A DNA stretch of 64,000 nucleotides from Limiplasma sp048370855 (GCA_048370855.1 DBGEOK010000119.1:1-64000), one strand, 5' to 3'; shown: positions 33,767-42,807, counted from the stretch's first letter. A program made the numbers and translations. Notes: generated from the letters alone by a model not told the origin.

Positions 33767-34711
33767 TTACGCCTTTTTCTTGCGAAGCAGGAACTGCGCC
33801 GCCGTAATTCCCATGATGATAAGCATCAGCACAACGCCTTCCGCCGACGCGCGCGCCAAACCGGATTTGGCGCCGTTATAGACGTTGCGGACCATTTCCA
33901 TAACCGGAAACAGCGTTACCTGGTTGGGGCCGCCCATGTTATCCAGGTTGGCGCCATAGCTCAGCATATAGGGGATATCATAGATCTGAAGCGCGCTGAT
34001 GAAGGAGTAGGTGATGACAAAAAAGACGATTGGTTCAATCATTGGCAACGTAATATGCCGCATCCGCTGCACAACGGACGCCCCGTCGATCTCCGCGGCC
34101 TCATAAAGCTCGGCGGGCACATCCTGTATGCCCGTGCTGAAGATAATGAAGTTAAAGCCGATGGCATTCCATATATCAATCATCACGACAAGCGCGATAG
34201 CGTAGCCCGGGGTGTTCACCCATACGACGCCCCGACCAATTCCCAGGCTCCCCAAAGCGTTGGCCAGCAGGCCGGTATCCGCGGACATAAGCCATTTCCA
34301 TACGCTGGCGCACAGGTACAGCGGCAACACGGTCGGCACGAAGTAAACGCCTCTGAAAATCTTGTATAGCTTTCCCCGAATGTTGCTTACGATCAAAGCC
34401 AGGATCATGGAGATGGTCAGGCCGATCACAATGGTAAAGGGAATATAGACCAGCAGGTTTTTCAGGGATTTCAGGAACCGGACGGATGTGGTGCTTTCAC
34501 CGGAAAGAATAAAGCGGTAATTTTTTAAGCCGACAAAATCAATCCCGTTTTTCCCGCTGGCCATGGACCAGTTGGTGAAGCTCATCAAAACGCCGTAAAC
34601 CAGCGGCGCGAAGATAAAAACCAGCAGCAAAACGAAAAACGGGGAGAGGCCGGCATAATTGACGCCGTACCGCGCCAGCCCTCGCCGCGGTTTGTCTGCG
34701 GATCGGTTCAT
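33767..34711 (-). CDS. Sugar ABC transporter permease, MalF/UgpA type (element importer)
   Basis: A 314-residue permease. A basic N-terminus leads to the first helix (LSPFFVLLLVFIFAPLVYGVLM), and the EAA loop is at about 220 (LYEAAEIDGASVVQRMRHITLP). The ATG at 34711 is preferred because AGGGAG lies 9 bases upstream; the ATG at 34720 abuts that site. The 140 bp between it and the binding-protein gene has short GCCGG-rich inverted repeats, which may tune the binding-protein to permease ratio. Confidence 0.92.
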   Translation of the reverse strand: MNRSADKPRRGLARYGVNYAGLSPFFVLLLVFIFAPLVYGVLMSFTNWSMASGKNGIDFVGLKNYRFILSGESTTSVRFLKSLKNLLVYIPFTIVIGLTISMILALIVSNIRGKLYKIFRGVYFVPTVLPLYLCASVWKWLMSADTGLLANALGSLGIGRGVVWVNTPGYAIALVVMIDIWNAIGFNFIIFSTGIQDVPAELYEAAEIDGASVVQRMRHITLPMIEPIVFFVITYSFISALQIYDIPYMLSYGANLDNMGGPNQVTLFPVMEMVRNVYNGAKSGLARASAEGVVLMLIIMGITAAQFLLRKKKA

Positions 34712-34851
34712 TGTATTCATCTCCCTTCGTTGGGGTGTGCCGCCGGGAAAACCGACCGCCGGCCTGCCGGTTTCCAGGAGAAAGCCTGCCAAACCGCCGG
34801 CCTGGTTGCCGCCGGGCGAGCCGGCGGCAACGGAGCCGCATGCATGGATGG

Positions 34852-36117
34852 TTATTCTTCAGCCTCCGCGTACAAATTGTTGATGGCCTTGACAAATTCC
34901 TCCGCGCCCTGCCGGGGGGTAAGCTCGCCGCCGGCGACCCTGGGCGCGATGTCTCCCAAGGGGCTGGCCCAGAACACGTTGCTGTGCAGAAATTCCATCT
35001 GCATCAATCCGCCGTCCAGGCCCTTGGCGTGATCGCTCGCCATTTCGGTCAGCAGGTTCTCAGGCTCATTCATCACATCCCGCCTGAGCACGGAACGGCC
35101 AACGACGGTCAGCCAAATTTTTTCGGCCTCATAGGTACCAAGGTAGGTCACGAAGCGGGCGATCGCGGCGTCCCTCTTCTCGTCGCCACTCTTTACGCCG
35201 TACATCCAATCCCAGCCCTGCATGCCGCCGGTATGGCCGCCTTCCTCGTACGGGGGCACCAACTCCACGTCATACCGCACGCCGCTGTCAATGATGCCGG
35301 GCTCGGACCAGGGGCCGTCCAGCAGATAAGCCAATTCGCCGGACTTAAACGCCTCCAGGGCCGTATCGTCGCCGTATTGGGTGTTGTTGGTATAGGGCTG
35401 GATACGAAGCAAAGTTTCAAAGGTACGGACGACCTGCTCCGGCTGAATGGTGGTCTTGCCGTCCTTGACGCCAACCGTAATGCCGTCGCCCTCGGAACCC
35501 AAAATGGAGCCGGGGCAGTACCATCCGCCCGCCGCCCAGGAATGCGTGGCGCTGTAACCGCTTTTGCTCACAGCCTCCAACTGTTCGATGAAGCGGTCCC
35601 ACGTGGGGATGCCCTCCTTGGGATCGACGCCGGAGGCTTCAAGGATATCCAGGTTGCGATAAATAACGGGGATATAGCTGATGAAGGGGGTCGCCCAAAC
35701 GCCGCCATCCACGGTCACGGCGTCCAGCGCGTTGGGGTAGAAGCCTTCCAGAAATTCTGACCCCTGCGCCGCGTAGGATTCGCTCAGGTCGATCAAATCG
35801 ATGGCCTGGCGGTAGTTATAACCGTCACGGGCGCTGGCGTAGAAGCAATCGGGCAGCCCCACGCCCGCCATCAGGCTGGTAATGAGTTCAGAGTCGTTTT
35901 TGGGGACCATGGTGATGGACTTGACCTCGTCGTCCTGCGCCAGGAAGCTGTCGATGATCTGAGTCATGGCGGTGTTTTGGACGTCGGTGGTCACAACATC
36001 CGCATAGACCCAGAAAACCAAGTCATAGCCCTCGCTCTCAGCCATGGCGCCGGTACAGCCAAGAAGCAGCATGGCGGCCAGAAGAACGGCAAGCAGTTTC
36101 TTTCCAGGGTGTTTCAT
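34852..36117 (-). CDS. Sugar-binding lipoprotein of the element importer
   Basis: A 421-residue family-1 solute-binding protein. A lipoprotein signal peptide with lipobox LLLGC places the acylated cysteine at residue 21, so it is anchored to the outer face of the membrane. The mature chain begins with a beta strand typical of the family (YDLVFWVYADVV) and has YILLDGPWSEPG-like and GGMQGWDWMYGVKSG segments for ligand closure. It opens the importer module: binding protein, MalF, MalG. The ligand is unknown; the following enzymes suggest an amino sugar or other unusual hexose derivative. Confidence 0.92.
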   Translation of the reverse strand: MKHPGKKLLAVLLAAMLLLGCTGAMAESEGYDLVFWVYADVVTTDVQNTAMTQIIDSFLAQDDEVKSITMVPKNDSELITSLMAGVGLPDCFYASARDGYNYRQAIDLIDLSESYAAQGSEFLEGFYPNALDAVTVDGGVWATPFISYIPVIYRNLDILEASGVDPKEGIPTWDRFIEQLEAVSKSGYSATHSWAAGGWYCPGSILGSEGDGITVGVKDGKTTIQPEQVVRTFETLLRIQPYTNNTQYGDDTALEAFKSGELAYLLDGPWSEPGIIDSGVRYDVELVPPYEEGGHTGGMQGWDWMYGVKSGDEKRDAAIARFVTYLGTYEAEKIWLTVVGRSVLRRDVMNEPENLLTEMASDHAKGLDGGLMQMEFLHSNVFWASPLGDIAPRVAGGELTPRQGAEEFVKAINNLYAEAEE

Positions 36118-36200
36118 GTGTCTTCCTCCTCATTCATGTAAGTCTTATTTTGACTTCGCAAGATGCAACCGCGAAGCCGACTTCGTTTGGGCCGCGATCA

Positions 36201-37175
36201 TCAAATATCGCAGGGTACGTCGTCAAACCAGTTGTGATAGCCGCGGATTCCCAGCGCGCCGGCTCCCATGAGCGCTCCGAAGTAACCCAGAGGCGTCGGA
36301 AGGATTTGGATTCTGTCGGCGTCGCCGATGCCGAAGTGATGATGAAAGGTTTCCAGCAGCTTCTTTTGATACAAATCGAAGATTAGGGAGAGGCCGCCCC
36401 CGATGATGACCTTTTGCGGGTCATAAAGACAGCAGGCCCATGATATTGCCTTTCCCAGATAATAGCCTTCCATATCCATCGCCTTGACCGCCGCTCGATC
36501 CCCTTTGCGGGCCAATTCGGCGATGATAACGCCGTCCGTCGGGCGGCCGTCCCGCGTCTCCTGGCCGCCGGCCTCCAAATAGTTCCGCAAAAGGCCTCTG
36601 CCGCAGGCATACATTTCAATGTTACCCCGAACGGTTCCCTCGTCCGACAGCCGGCCGTTTTCCTCTACAATGCAGCAGCCGATTTCGGCGCTGCGCCCGG
36701 TGGAGCCGTAGTACAGATGGCCGTTGGTAAACACCGCCCCGCCCAAACCGTTGCTGGCCGTCATATAGAAGAAATGATCGCAGCCCCGACCGGCGCCAAA
36801 GTACCTTTCCGCAAGGGCGCAGGCTTTGCAATCGTTGTCAACATACACCGGCACGCCCAGCCGTCTTTCAAACGGATCGGCGATCATCACGTGATCCACC
36901 TTCATAAAGCCGGAACTGATCCAAATGCCTGTTCTGGGGCTGGCAATGCCGGGCAGCGTCATTCCCGCCACGACGACGCGGGCCGCTTCGGTCGGATGCT
37001 CTCTGTACAGCATGTCCACCTTTTCGCCGACCTCTTGGAAAAGCTTATCCGTTGTGGGATTTTTCCAGGGGTAGCGCTTCTGAAACATAATCCTGCCCTG
37101 AAAATCCATGAAGCCGACCACGAATTTCGACCCGCCGATATCGATGACCAGAATCAGCTTTTCTTCGCCGCCCAT
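36201..37175 (-). CDS. ROK-family sugar kinase or regulator, copy 1
   Basis: A 324-residue ROK protein. It has ATP-binding DIGGSKFVVGFMD at the N-terminus, the catalytic VDNDCKACALAE, phosphate motif NGLGGAVFTNG, and KVIIGGGLS. The usual zinc cluster (GHM...CxCGxxGC) is absent: the corresponding stretch reads AEIGCCIVEENGRLSDEGTVRGNIEMYACG. There is no helix-turn-helix, so it is a kinase-like rather than NagC-like member. Whether it phosphorylates a sugar without zinc needs testing. It is encoded between a SIS gene and the binding-protein gene. Confidence 0.85.
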   Translation of the reverse strand: MGGEEKLILVIDIGGSKFVVGFMDFQGRIMFQKRYPWKNPTTDKLFQEVGEKVDMLYREHPTEAARVVVAGMTLPGIASPRTGIWISSGFMKVDHVMIADPFERRLGVPVYVDNDCKACALAERYFGAGRGCDHFFYMTASNGLGGAVFTNGHLYYGSTGRSAEIGCCIVEENGRLSDEGTVRGNIEMYACGRGLLRNYLEAGGQETRDGRPTDGVIIAELARKGDRAAVKAMDMEGYYLGKAISWACCLYDPQKVIIGGGLSLIFDLYQKKLLETFHHHFGIGDADRIQILPTPLGYFGALMGAGALGIRGYHNWFDDVPCDI

Positions 37176-37199
37176 TCACGGACGCCTCCTTTCATAAGG

Positions 37200-38315
37200 T
37201 CAATCCCCCATGCCGTAGGAAGTGACCATGCTCTTTTTGATGGCCAGCGTGGTGCTGACGCTGACATCTATGCCGAGGCTTTCCGCGATCTTGTAAGATA
37301 AGACCTGCATGGGTACAAGAAATTCCATGGTATTCACAAATTCCATATTGTCCGTGTCAAACGCGATTCCATTCGGGTCCAGCACCTTATCTCGGCTGCT
37401 TTGCACCAGGAAGCAGCAATCGGTGTATTCCTTCATCACCCGATGCAGCTTGAGCATGCGCTCCTTTTCCGGGCCATCCTCCGCACACAGAAGAAAAATG
37501 ACGTCGTCTTTGCGCACCGAACGGATGGGGCCATGCAGGCTTTCTTCAAGCTCGTAAAAAAGCGAAGGCCGCTTATGGCACTCGAGAAATTTAAGGGCGG
37601 CTTCCTCCGCGGTGCCGAGGTTGGCGCCGTATCCAATGATACGGTAAAGGGGAGAGGCCATGACCACATCCTGGTACCTTTCAAACCAGGCCAGCGTGTG
37701 ATCGATCGCGCTCTCTATACTTTCGGGCACGCGGGCCAGCGCCGCCATATACGAATCGTATTCGTCCTGAGAAAGCCGTTTTATCGCCCTTGACGCATCT
37801 ATAAAGCACATGAGCAGCAGCAGCAGGGCCATCATTTGTCCCTTGGTGGTCGCCAGCGCCACCTCATGAGGCGGGAGCTTAGCCAGCACAAGATCGCTTT
37901 CCCGCCCCAAAATCCCCTCCAGGTTCCATGTGGTGGATACGACGGGGATGCCGAGCCTTTTGGCTTCCCGCGCGGCGTCTACCTGGCCATGACCCATGCC
38001 GGATTCCGCAGGGCAAATCAGCAACATTTCCTTCGGCTGATAGACGCTGGTATTGAAATGATCGTGATGCTGAAACAGCATGGCGGGGGTGGCGGAGGCT
38101 TCCACGCCGAGCAGCTTGACGGCGGCATATTTGAGCGTGTTGGAAACGTACAGCGGCGACCCGCAGCCTGTAAAGTACACCCTTTTCACCGGATGGGCGC
38201 TCAAAAGCTCCACGAACGGCCTGGTAATTTCCTCACGGCGGCTTAACAGCCGCCGCGCCAGCTCGGGCTCCTCGCGGATTTCGTTGAGCATTGCGGAGAA
38301 ATTCTCACTTTTCAT
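37200..38315 (-). CDS. Tandem-SIS-domain sugar isomerase/deglycase, paralogue 2
   Basis: A 371-residue protein with two SIS folds, paralogous to the product at 31740-32861 (VYFTGCGSPLYVS, LLICPAESGMGHGQV, RIIGYGANLGTAEEAALKFLE, FYELEESLHGPIRSV). Enzymes such as GfrE/GfrF and FrlB share this plan and cleave phosphorylated Amadori compounds; AgaS-type enzymes deaminate amino-sugar phosphates. Two copies in one operon may form a heteromer or handle different substrates. It has its own upstream promoter region (38425-38478). Confidence 0.87.
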   Translation of the reverse strand: MKSENFSAMLNEIREEPELARRLLSRREEITRPFVELLSAHPVKRVYFTGCGSPLYVSNTLKYAAVKLLGVEASATPAMLFQHHDHFNTSVYQPKEMLLICPAESGMGHGQVDAAREAKRLGIPVVSTTWNLEGILGRESDLVLAKLPPHEVALATTKGQMMALLLLLMCFIDASRAIKRLSQDEYDSYMAALARVPESIESAIDHTLAWFERYQDVVMASPLYRIIGYGANLGTAEEAALKFLECHKRPSLFYELEESLHGPIRSVRKDDVIFLLCAEDGPEKERMLKLHRVMKEYTDCCFLVQSSRDKVLDPNGIAFDTDNMEFVNTMEFLVPMQVLSYKIAESLGIDVSVSTTLAIKKSMVTSYGMGD

Positions 38316-38424
38316 TGTCGGTCATTCCTTTTCAGTTTATTCGGGATTTCGCTCTGGGGGTTCCGACGATGGCGGACCGCGCGCGGCCGTTCGGTTTTCA
38401 ATATCGGTTATCCCCTATGGCCCT

Positions 38425-38478
38425 ATTGTAAAGGCGGTTCTTCCATTTGAAAAGCGAAGGATTCTCATGCCGGTACAA
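38425..38478 (-). promoter_or_regulatory. Internal promoter and diverged operator before SIS paralogue 2
   Basis: Minus-strand TTTTCA (38448-38453), 17 bp, TACAAT (38425-38430). Just upstream is TCATG-CCGG-TACAA (38464-38477), a degenerate form of the palindrome at 40721-40738. The shared block ATTTGAAAAGC shows that the two regulatory regions are copies of each other. Confidence 0.55.
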
Positions 38479-38505
38479 GCGTATTTCATGGTTGAGCGAA
38501 TTTTT

Positions 38506-39669
38506 TTAGACGCGGTTGCCGCCGGCGTCAAAATGAGACGCGTAATCCACATCCGTCGCAAGAAGACCATACCGTTTTTCTCCAACCAGCCCTCCCCGCC
38601 CGCTGCGGTAGTGATAGCCATAAAACCACAGGGGAAACACGTACAGGAAGGGTGTGAGATACTCGTCGGGCAGCGGCGGCATATCGACAACGAAGGTTGA
38701 CAGCTTGCGGATAGCGGCGTCGGCCCCGGACGAGAAGACAACCGCGGGTACCCGCGCTTTGTCGCAGCCGGCCAGCAAATCCTTTGCCTTTTGGAGCGTT
38801 TCAACGCCGGGGGACAGGATGAACAGCGGCGTTGACGCGTTCAATTCCCGAAAACGCCCATGGGCAAAATCCTCTAATTCTTCCTCCGCGCAGAACATCC
38901 AGCAGAATTCTGAAATTTTGAGCGCCCCTTCTTTAACGGTTCCCCGGTTTGGACCCGTCCCTAAAACTGCAATATTTTGAACCGGACAGGCGTTTTCCAG
39001 CCCTCTGCAGACTTCTCCCATCCTGGTAAAAAGAGCCGGTAAAGCGCAAAGGGCTTTTTTGGTTTCTTCAAACCCGTCCAACCATCCCTCAGCCTGCTGT
39101 CGGGAGAGCGCGCCCCCGGCCTCTCCCAGCGCGACCGCCAGCCTGTACAGGCCAAGCAAAAGGAACAGATGGGAGATCGTGTAGGCGGATACGTTCATCG
39201 TATACTCGATATGCGCGTCCGTGATAATGCGATATCGCGCGGCGCTCGCACAGCCGCCGGTTTTTTCACCCGAAACGCACAGGGTAAGGGCCCCGCGCGC
39301 CGCCGCCGCTTCCAGACAACGCGCCACGCTTGCCGTATTGCCGCTGCAACTGACGCCGATCACCAGGGTTTCGTTTGGAGAAATGAGGAAGTCCCGCATA
39401 TAATGGAGAAAATGATAAGCGGGGAGCGCTCTTGCATATACGCGGGCGATGCGGTTTAGATAGCATTCGCCGTTCATCGCCGTCGCATAAGACGTGCCGT
39501 GCCCAATTAAAAAGACCGTTTTGACCCTGGAAAGCGCCTTGTCTTTCAGCGCGATTTCGATGCTCGCCTGTGTGAGACTCTGCGTTTTTTCCCAAGCGCC
39601 GGGGGACGATAAAGAAAGCATGCGGTTGCACAGCGCCCGGTTGGCTTTGTTGACTTTTTCCGTCTTCAT
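38506..39669 (-). CDS. SIS-domain protein, third member (GlmS-isomerase/FrlB-like)
   Basis: A 387-residue tandem-SIS protein distinct from the two paralogues. SIS-1 has TVFLIGHGTSYATAMNGECYLNR and VIGVSCSGNTASVARCLEAA; SIS-2 has IAVLGTGPNRGTVKEGALKISEF followed by EELEDFAHGRFRELN. It likely isomerises or deglycates an amino-sugar phosphate or Amadori phosphate. The C-terminus diverges from known enzymes. It lies 32 bp after the second ROK gene in the operon. Confidence 0.82.
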   Translation of the reverse strand: MKTEKVNKANRALCNRMLSLSSPGAWEKTQSLTQASIEIALKDKALSRVKTVFLIGHGTSYATAMNGECYLNRIARVYARALPAYHFLHYMRDFLISPNETLVIGVSCSGNTASVARCLEAAAARGALTLCVSGEKTGGCASAARYRIITDAHIEYTMNVSAYTISHLFLLLGLYRLAVALGEAGGALSRQQAEGWLDGFEETKKALCALPALFTRMGEVCRGLENACPVQNIAVLGTGPNRGTVKEGALKISEFCWMFCAEEELEDFAHGRFRELNASTPLFILSPGVETLQKAKDLLAGCDKARVPAVVFSSGADAAIRKLSTFVVDMPPLPDEYLTPFLYVFPLWFYGYHYRSGRGGLVGEKRYGLLATDVDYASHFDAGGNRV

Positions 39670-39701
39670 TTGGCATTACCTCCCTGCTGTAAGCTTTGAT
39701 T

Positions 39702-40634
39702 TCAAAATGCGAGATTGGCCGCCCCTAACAATCCGGCGGCGGCGGCTCCGACCCCGGAAGCCGCCATGGGAACGTTCCACTCCTGATTTGCCGCGCCGCA
39801 CAGCGCCCGGACTTTGCTTTCAATCCGGGCGATCAGCCAGCCGTCGCCGTCCACAAGCCCTCCGCCAAAGACGAACATCTCCGGATCGAGGAGCCGGGCC
39901 GTATTCACAAGCGTAACGGCCATCGGAAGCAATGCGTCGTCCATGATACGCGCCGCCAGCGAATCTCCCTTTCGGCAGGCGGCAAAAATCTGCCGCGCCG
40001 GAATCATACCCCGCGCGTTTGGGCGCAACGTCGTCTGAGGATAACCGTCAAGCCGCTTCAACGCTTGATTGCTGAGGCCCCTGCCGGATATAACGGACTC
40101 CAGCTCCGCCCAGGAGGGTTCCCGATCCTGTTTGATCAGGAGCATGCCGGCCTCCCCGGCGGCATTCCGACCGCCGCGGATCAAGCGGCCGTGATCCACC
40201 AGCCCATAGGCGGTTCCCGTACCCAGATTGACGTAAATAAAGCTGTCGCGTTTCCGGCCGAGGCCCCATTTCAGCTCGGCCAGCGCGGCGGCGTTCACAT
40301 CGTTATCAATATAGGTCGGAAGCCCCAAAGCATCCTGGATTTCCCGCCTGAGCCGGCCGTCCATCTTTGTAAAAAGCGAGGAGGCGATGAGCTCACGCCG
40401 TTCAAAATCCACCCATCCTCTGGCCCCGATCCCTATGCCGCACAGCTTTTCGGCTTGAACGTCATGCCGCGCAAAGAAAAGATGAATCTGCGCAATCAGC
40501 TTTCGCGTATAGGTGCTGAGCGCCGTTCTTTCCATCGGCAAAATCTCCGACGCCTCGATTTGTCCGTATGCGTCGATCATGCCAATGGCCGTTTTGGTAC
40601 CGCCGATATCAATGCCGAGCGCTTTCCTTATCAT
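39702..40634 (-). CDS. ROK-family sugar kinase, copy 2 (first gene of the operon)
   Basis: A 310-residue ROK protein with ALGIDIGGTKTAIGMID (ATP site), YIDNDVNAAALAE (catalytic Asp), NLGTGTAYGLVDHG and MFVFGGGL. As in copy 1, the CxCGxxGC zinc motif is missing and GEAGM replaces GHM. The ATG at 40634 follows AGGATGGGG. An in-frame ATG at 40643 is too close to its AAAGG, and the longer frame upstream is AT-rich promoter DNA. It is the first gene of a 14-gene minus-strand operon behind a perfect palindrome. Confidence 0.87.
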   Translation of the reverse strand: MIRKALGIDIGGTKTAIGMIDAYGQIEASEILPMERTALSTYTRKLIAQIHLFFARHDVQAEKLCGIGIGARGWVDFERRELIASSLFTKMDGRLRREIQDALGLPTYIDNDVNAAALAELKWGLGRKRDSFIYVNLGTGTAYGLVDHGRLIRGGRNAAGEAGMLLIKQDREPSWAELESVISGRGLSNQALKRLDGYPQTTLRPNARGMIPARQIFAACRKGDSLAARIMDDALLPMAVTLVNTARLLDPEMFVFGGGLVDGDGWLIARIESKVRALCGAANQEWNVPMAASGVGAAAAGLLGAANLAF

Positions 40635-40683
40635 ATTCCCCATCCTTTGCCGCGCAAAACGCCGTCTTCGCTTTCTGATTTTT

Positions 40684-40738
40684 AGTATAGAAGCCCGAAT
40701 GGATTTGAAAAGCAACAAATTTTCATACCGGTATGAAA
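40684..40738 (-). promoter_or_regulatory. Promoter and palindromic operator of the element sugar operon
   Basis: Minus-strand TATACT (40684-40689) with TTTTCA 16 bp upstream (40706-40711) is a weak promoter. Directly upstream is the perfect 18-bp palindrome TTTCATACCGGTATGAAA (40721-40738). Its place ahead of a poor -35 box suggests an activator site. Confidence 0.65.
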
Positions 40739-40854
40739 AGTTCAAATGCCGGCTCATCATTAGGCGCGCATCCCGACCGCGGCGTTCCTCCACGCGGGGC
40801 GACCGGAAGCGGCCGCCATGAGAAACGGGAAAAATACGCGCGCTTATTCCATGC

Positions 40855-40868
40855 TCATATCCCTATGA
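40855..40868. promoter_or_regulatory. Second TCATA-N4-TATGA operator, upstream of the EamA gene
   Basis: TCATA-TCCC-TATGA has the same half sites and spacing as the palindrome at 40721-40738. It lies 136 bp before the EamA start, so one regulator may control both divergent transcripts. Confidence 0.5.
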
Positions 40869-41003
40869 AAAACCGGAATGAGGCGGTCGCCGCCGGCGCA
40901 TTCCTTTTTTCCGCGTCAATCGTTATAATATGCGAAACGACGCCGGCCCGCGTGAAGCGAACCGGTGAATCGCAGGGATTTACGGAAAGGATGGGTTCGG
41001 CGA

Positions 41004-41891
41004 ATGGGCAAATTCAAATCGGCTGGGTGCGTCATGCTTTCCGCAATCCTATATGGCTGTCAGCCAATTTTTTTAAAGCTCGTATATACCTATGGCGGTA
41101 ACGGTATCAGCGCGTCTTTCTTCATGGCTCTTTTCGGAGGCGTTTTTTTGGGCCTGATTATGCTTGTCAAGAGAATTCCATTCCGCCTGCCAAGGAATAT
41201 TGCGAAAAAACTCCTGCTGCTTGCAACGCTGGGCAGTTCCATGACCAATCTTCTTCTATACTATTCCTATACCCGTATACCGGCGGGGCTGGCAACGCCG
41301 CTGCATTACGTTTATCCTGTCGCCGTCACGCTGATATCTGTGCTCTTTTTCCATGAAAGGCTGACCTGGTCAAGGATTGCAGCGTTGACCTTATCCACGA
41401 TGGGCGTCGCCCTTATCGGCGGAGGCGTTTCCGCCGATTTCCTCGGAACGGCGGCGGCTTTGCTATCGGGCTTCTGCTGGGCATTCTACATTGTATATTT
41501 GGAGAAAAGCGGATTATCAAACGAGAATGAAATCCAAATCAACTTTTATCTCGCTCTGTTCGGCGCGCCCATCTGCGGGATGGCCGCGCTCCTGACGGGG
41601 AGCCTTCATCCGTTGAACCATCCCGTAGGATGGGCGCTGATGATCCTGGTTGCGATCATCGGCCGCGTGCTGGCCGGCCCTCTGTTTCAATGCGGCATCA
41701 ACGGGACCGGCTCTGTGGCCGCCGGGACGCTCTGCACCCTGGAGCCGATTACTTCCATTGCTTTGGGCGGAATCGTTCTTGGCGAGAGGCTGACCCTTCC
41801 CAAAATCCTGGGGATTTGTCTGGTCCTCGCGGGGGTCGTTCTCGTGATGGCATTTGGAGACGCGAGGAATCAAAAGCGTATCGAAAGCTAA
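41004..41891 (+). CDS. EamA/DMT-superfamily exporter in the element
   Basis: A 295-residue membrane protein with about ten helices in two EamA repeats. The first starts near residue 8 (GCVMLSAILYGCQPIFLKLVY), and the second carries LEPITSIALGGIVLGERLTLPKILG. The substrate is unknown; export of a sugar-pathway by-product is possible. The ATG at 41004 gives a normal short N-terminus, although the nearest GGAAAGG is about 13 bases away. It is transcribed away from the sugar operon, and its stop codon is 1 bp from the convergent LysR gene. Confidence 0.87.
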   Translation: MGKFKSAGCVMLSAILYGCQPIFLKLVYTYGGNGISASFFMALFGGVFLGLIMLVKRIPFRLPRNIAKKLLLLATLGSSMTNLLLYYSYTRIPAGLATPLHYVYPVAVTLISVLFFHERLTWSRIAALTLSTMGVALIGGGVSADFLGTAAALLSGFCWAFYIVYLEKSGLSNENEIQINFYLALFGAPICGMAALLTGSLHPLNHPVGWALMILVAIIGRVLAGPLFQCGINGTGSVAAGTLCTLEPITSIALGGIVLGERLTLPKILGICLVLAGVVLVMAFGDARNQKRIES

Positions 41892-41892
41892 A

Positions 41893-42807
41893 TCAGGTTG
41901 CGGCTTCCGAGCCGGAATTCAACTGGGCGACAACGGACGGTATCATTTTGCGGCAATACAGGAAAAACTTTTTAGCGGCGGGCGGCAGCTCTAAATTTGC
42001 CGGGATAAAAAGCCCGAGCGTTCGATACTGGGGAACGGACAAAGGGAGCGCCGCTACGTTTGCGATATGGCTTCTATATACGAGCTCCGACATCAACGCC
42101 AGCCCCATTCCGTGTTCCACCATGGAAATCGTGGCATAGGAGTCCCGCGTAGAATAGATGGGGTCAACTTTTATGTTCAGTTCTTTCACAATGCGAACCA
42201 CGTCCTGCTCGCCTCCCTCCACAGGAGGAATAATAAAGGTGTCGCTGGTAAAGTTTGCGACGTCAAAAACGGGAAATTGTGCGAGCGGATGATCGTAGGG
42301 CAGGATTACCAGCATGGGGTCCTCTTTAATGGGGTAGTATTTCAACTGCGATTGATTCCCTTGCCTGCTAAAAAAGCCCATATCGATCCGATTGGTAATC
42401 AGCCAGTCGATATGCTCCGGGGTCGTCCCGTCGATAAGCTCAAACCGGATATTGGGAAATTCCTGTGAGAAGGTTTGCATAATCGGCAACAGAATCAGCT
42501 TGATGATACTGGTAAAAGCGCCGATGCGGACAAGGCCGCTGGTCAGCCCGGTAATGCCGGCGATATGCTGCTGCAAATGATCGTCGGCGTTTACCAGCGC
42601 CCGAATGCTGGGCAGTATTTCCTGCGCGTGGCGCGTCAGCGTTACTCCTGTTTTGTTGCGGATAAAGATCGGAAATCCCAGTTCCTTTTCAATACACTTA
42701 ATCATGTGGCTGACGCCCGATTGGGTATATCCCTGCTCGATGGCTACTCTGGAAAAGCTTCCGCATTCAATGGTACGCAGCAAAACCTTATATTTGGTAA
42801 TGTCCAC
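41893..42807 (-). CDS. LysR-family transcriptional regulator
   Basis: A 304-residue regulator. The winged helix-turn-helix (residues 1-60) reads DITKYKVLLRTIECGSFSRVAIEQGYTQSGVSHMIKCIEKELG without interruption by unusual residues, followed by the effector-binding domain (GLVRIGAFTSIIKLILLPIM). I start at GTG 42807 because GGAAAGGAAGGA lies just before it. The ATG at 42825 has no ribosome site and lies ahead of the usual N-terminal aspartate. It is the only DNA-binding regulator in the element and a candidate for the TCATA-N4-TATGA sites, though LysR sites are more often T-N11-A. Confidence 0.9.
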   Translation of the reverse strand: MDITKYKVLLRTIECGSFSRVAIEQGYTQSGVSHMIKCIEKELGFPIFIRNKTGVTLTRHAQEILPSIRALVNADDHLQQHIAGITGLTSGLVRIGAFTSIIKLILLPIMQTFSQEFPNIRFELIDGTTPEHIDWLITNRIDMGFFSRQGNQSQLKYYPIKEDPMLVILPYDHPLAQFPVFDVANFTSDTFIIPPVEGGEQDVVRIVKELNIKVDPIYSTRDSYATISMVEHGMGLALMSELVYRSHIANVAALPLSVPQYRTLGLFIPANLELPPAAKKFFLYCRKMIPSVVAQLNSGSEAAT

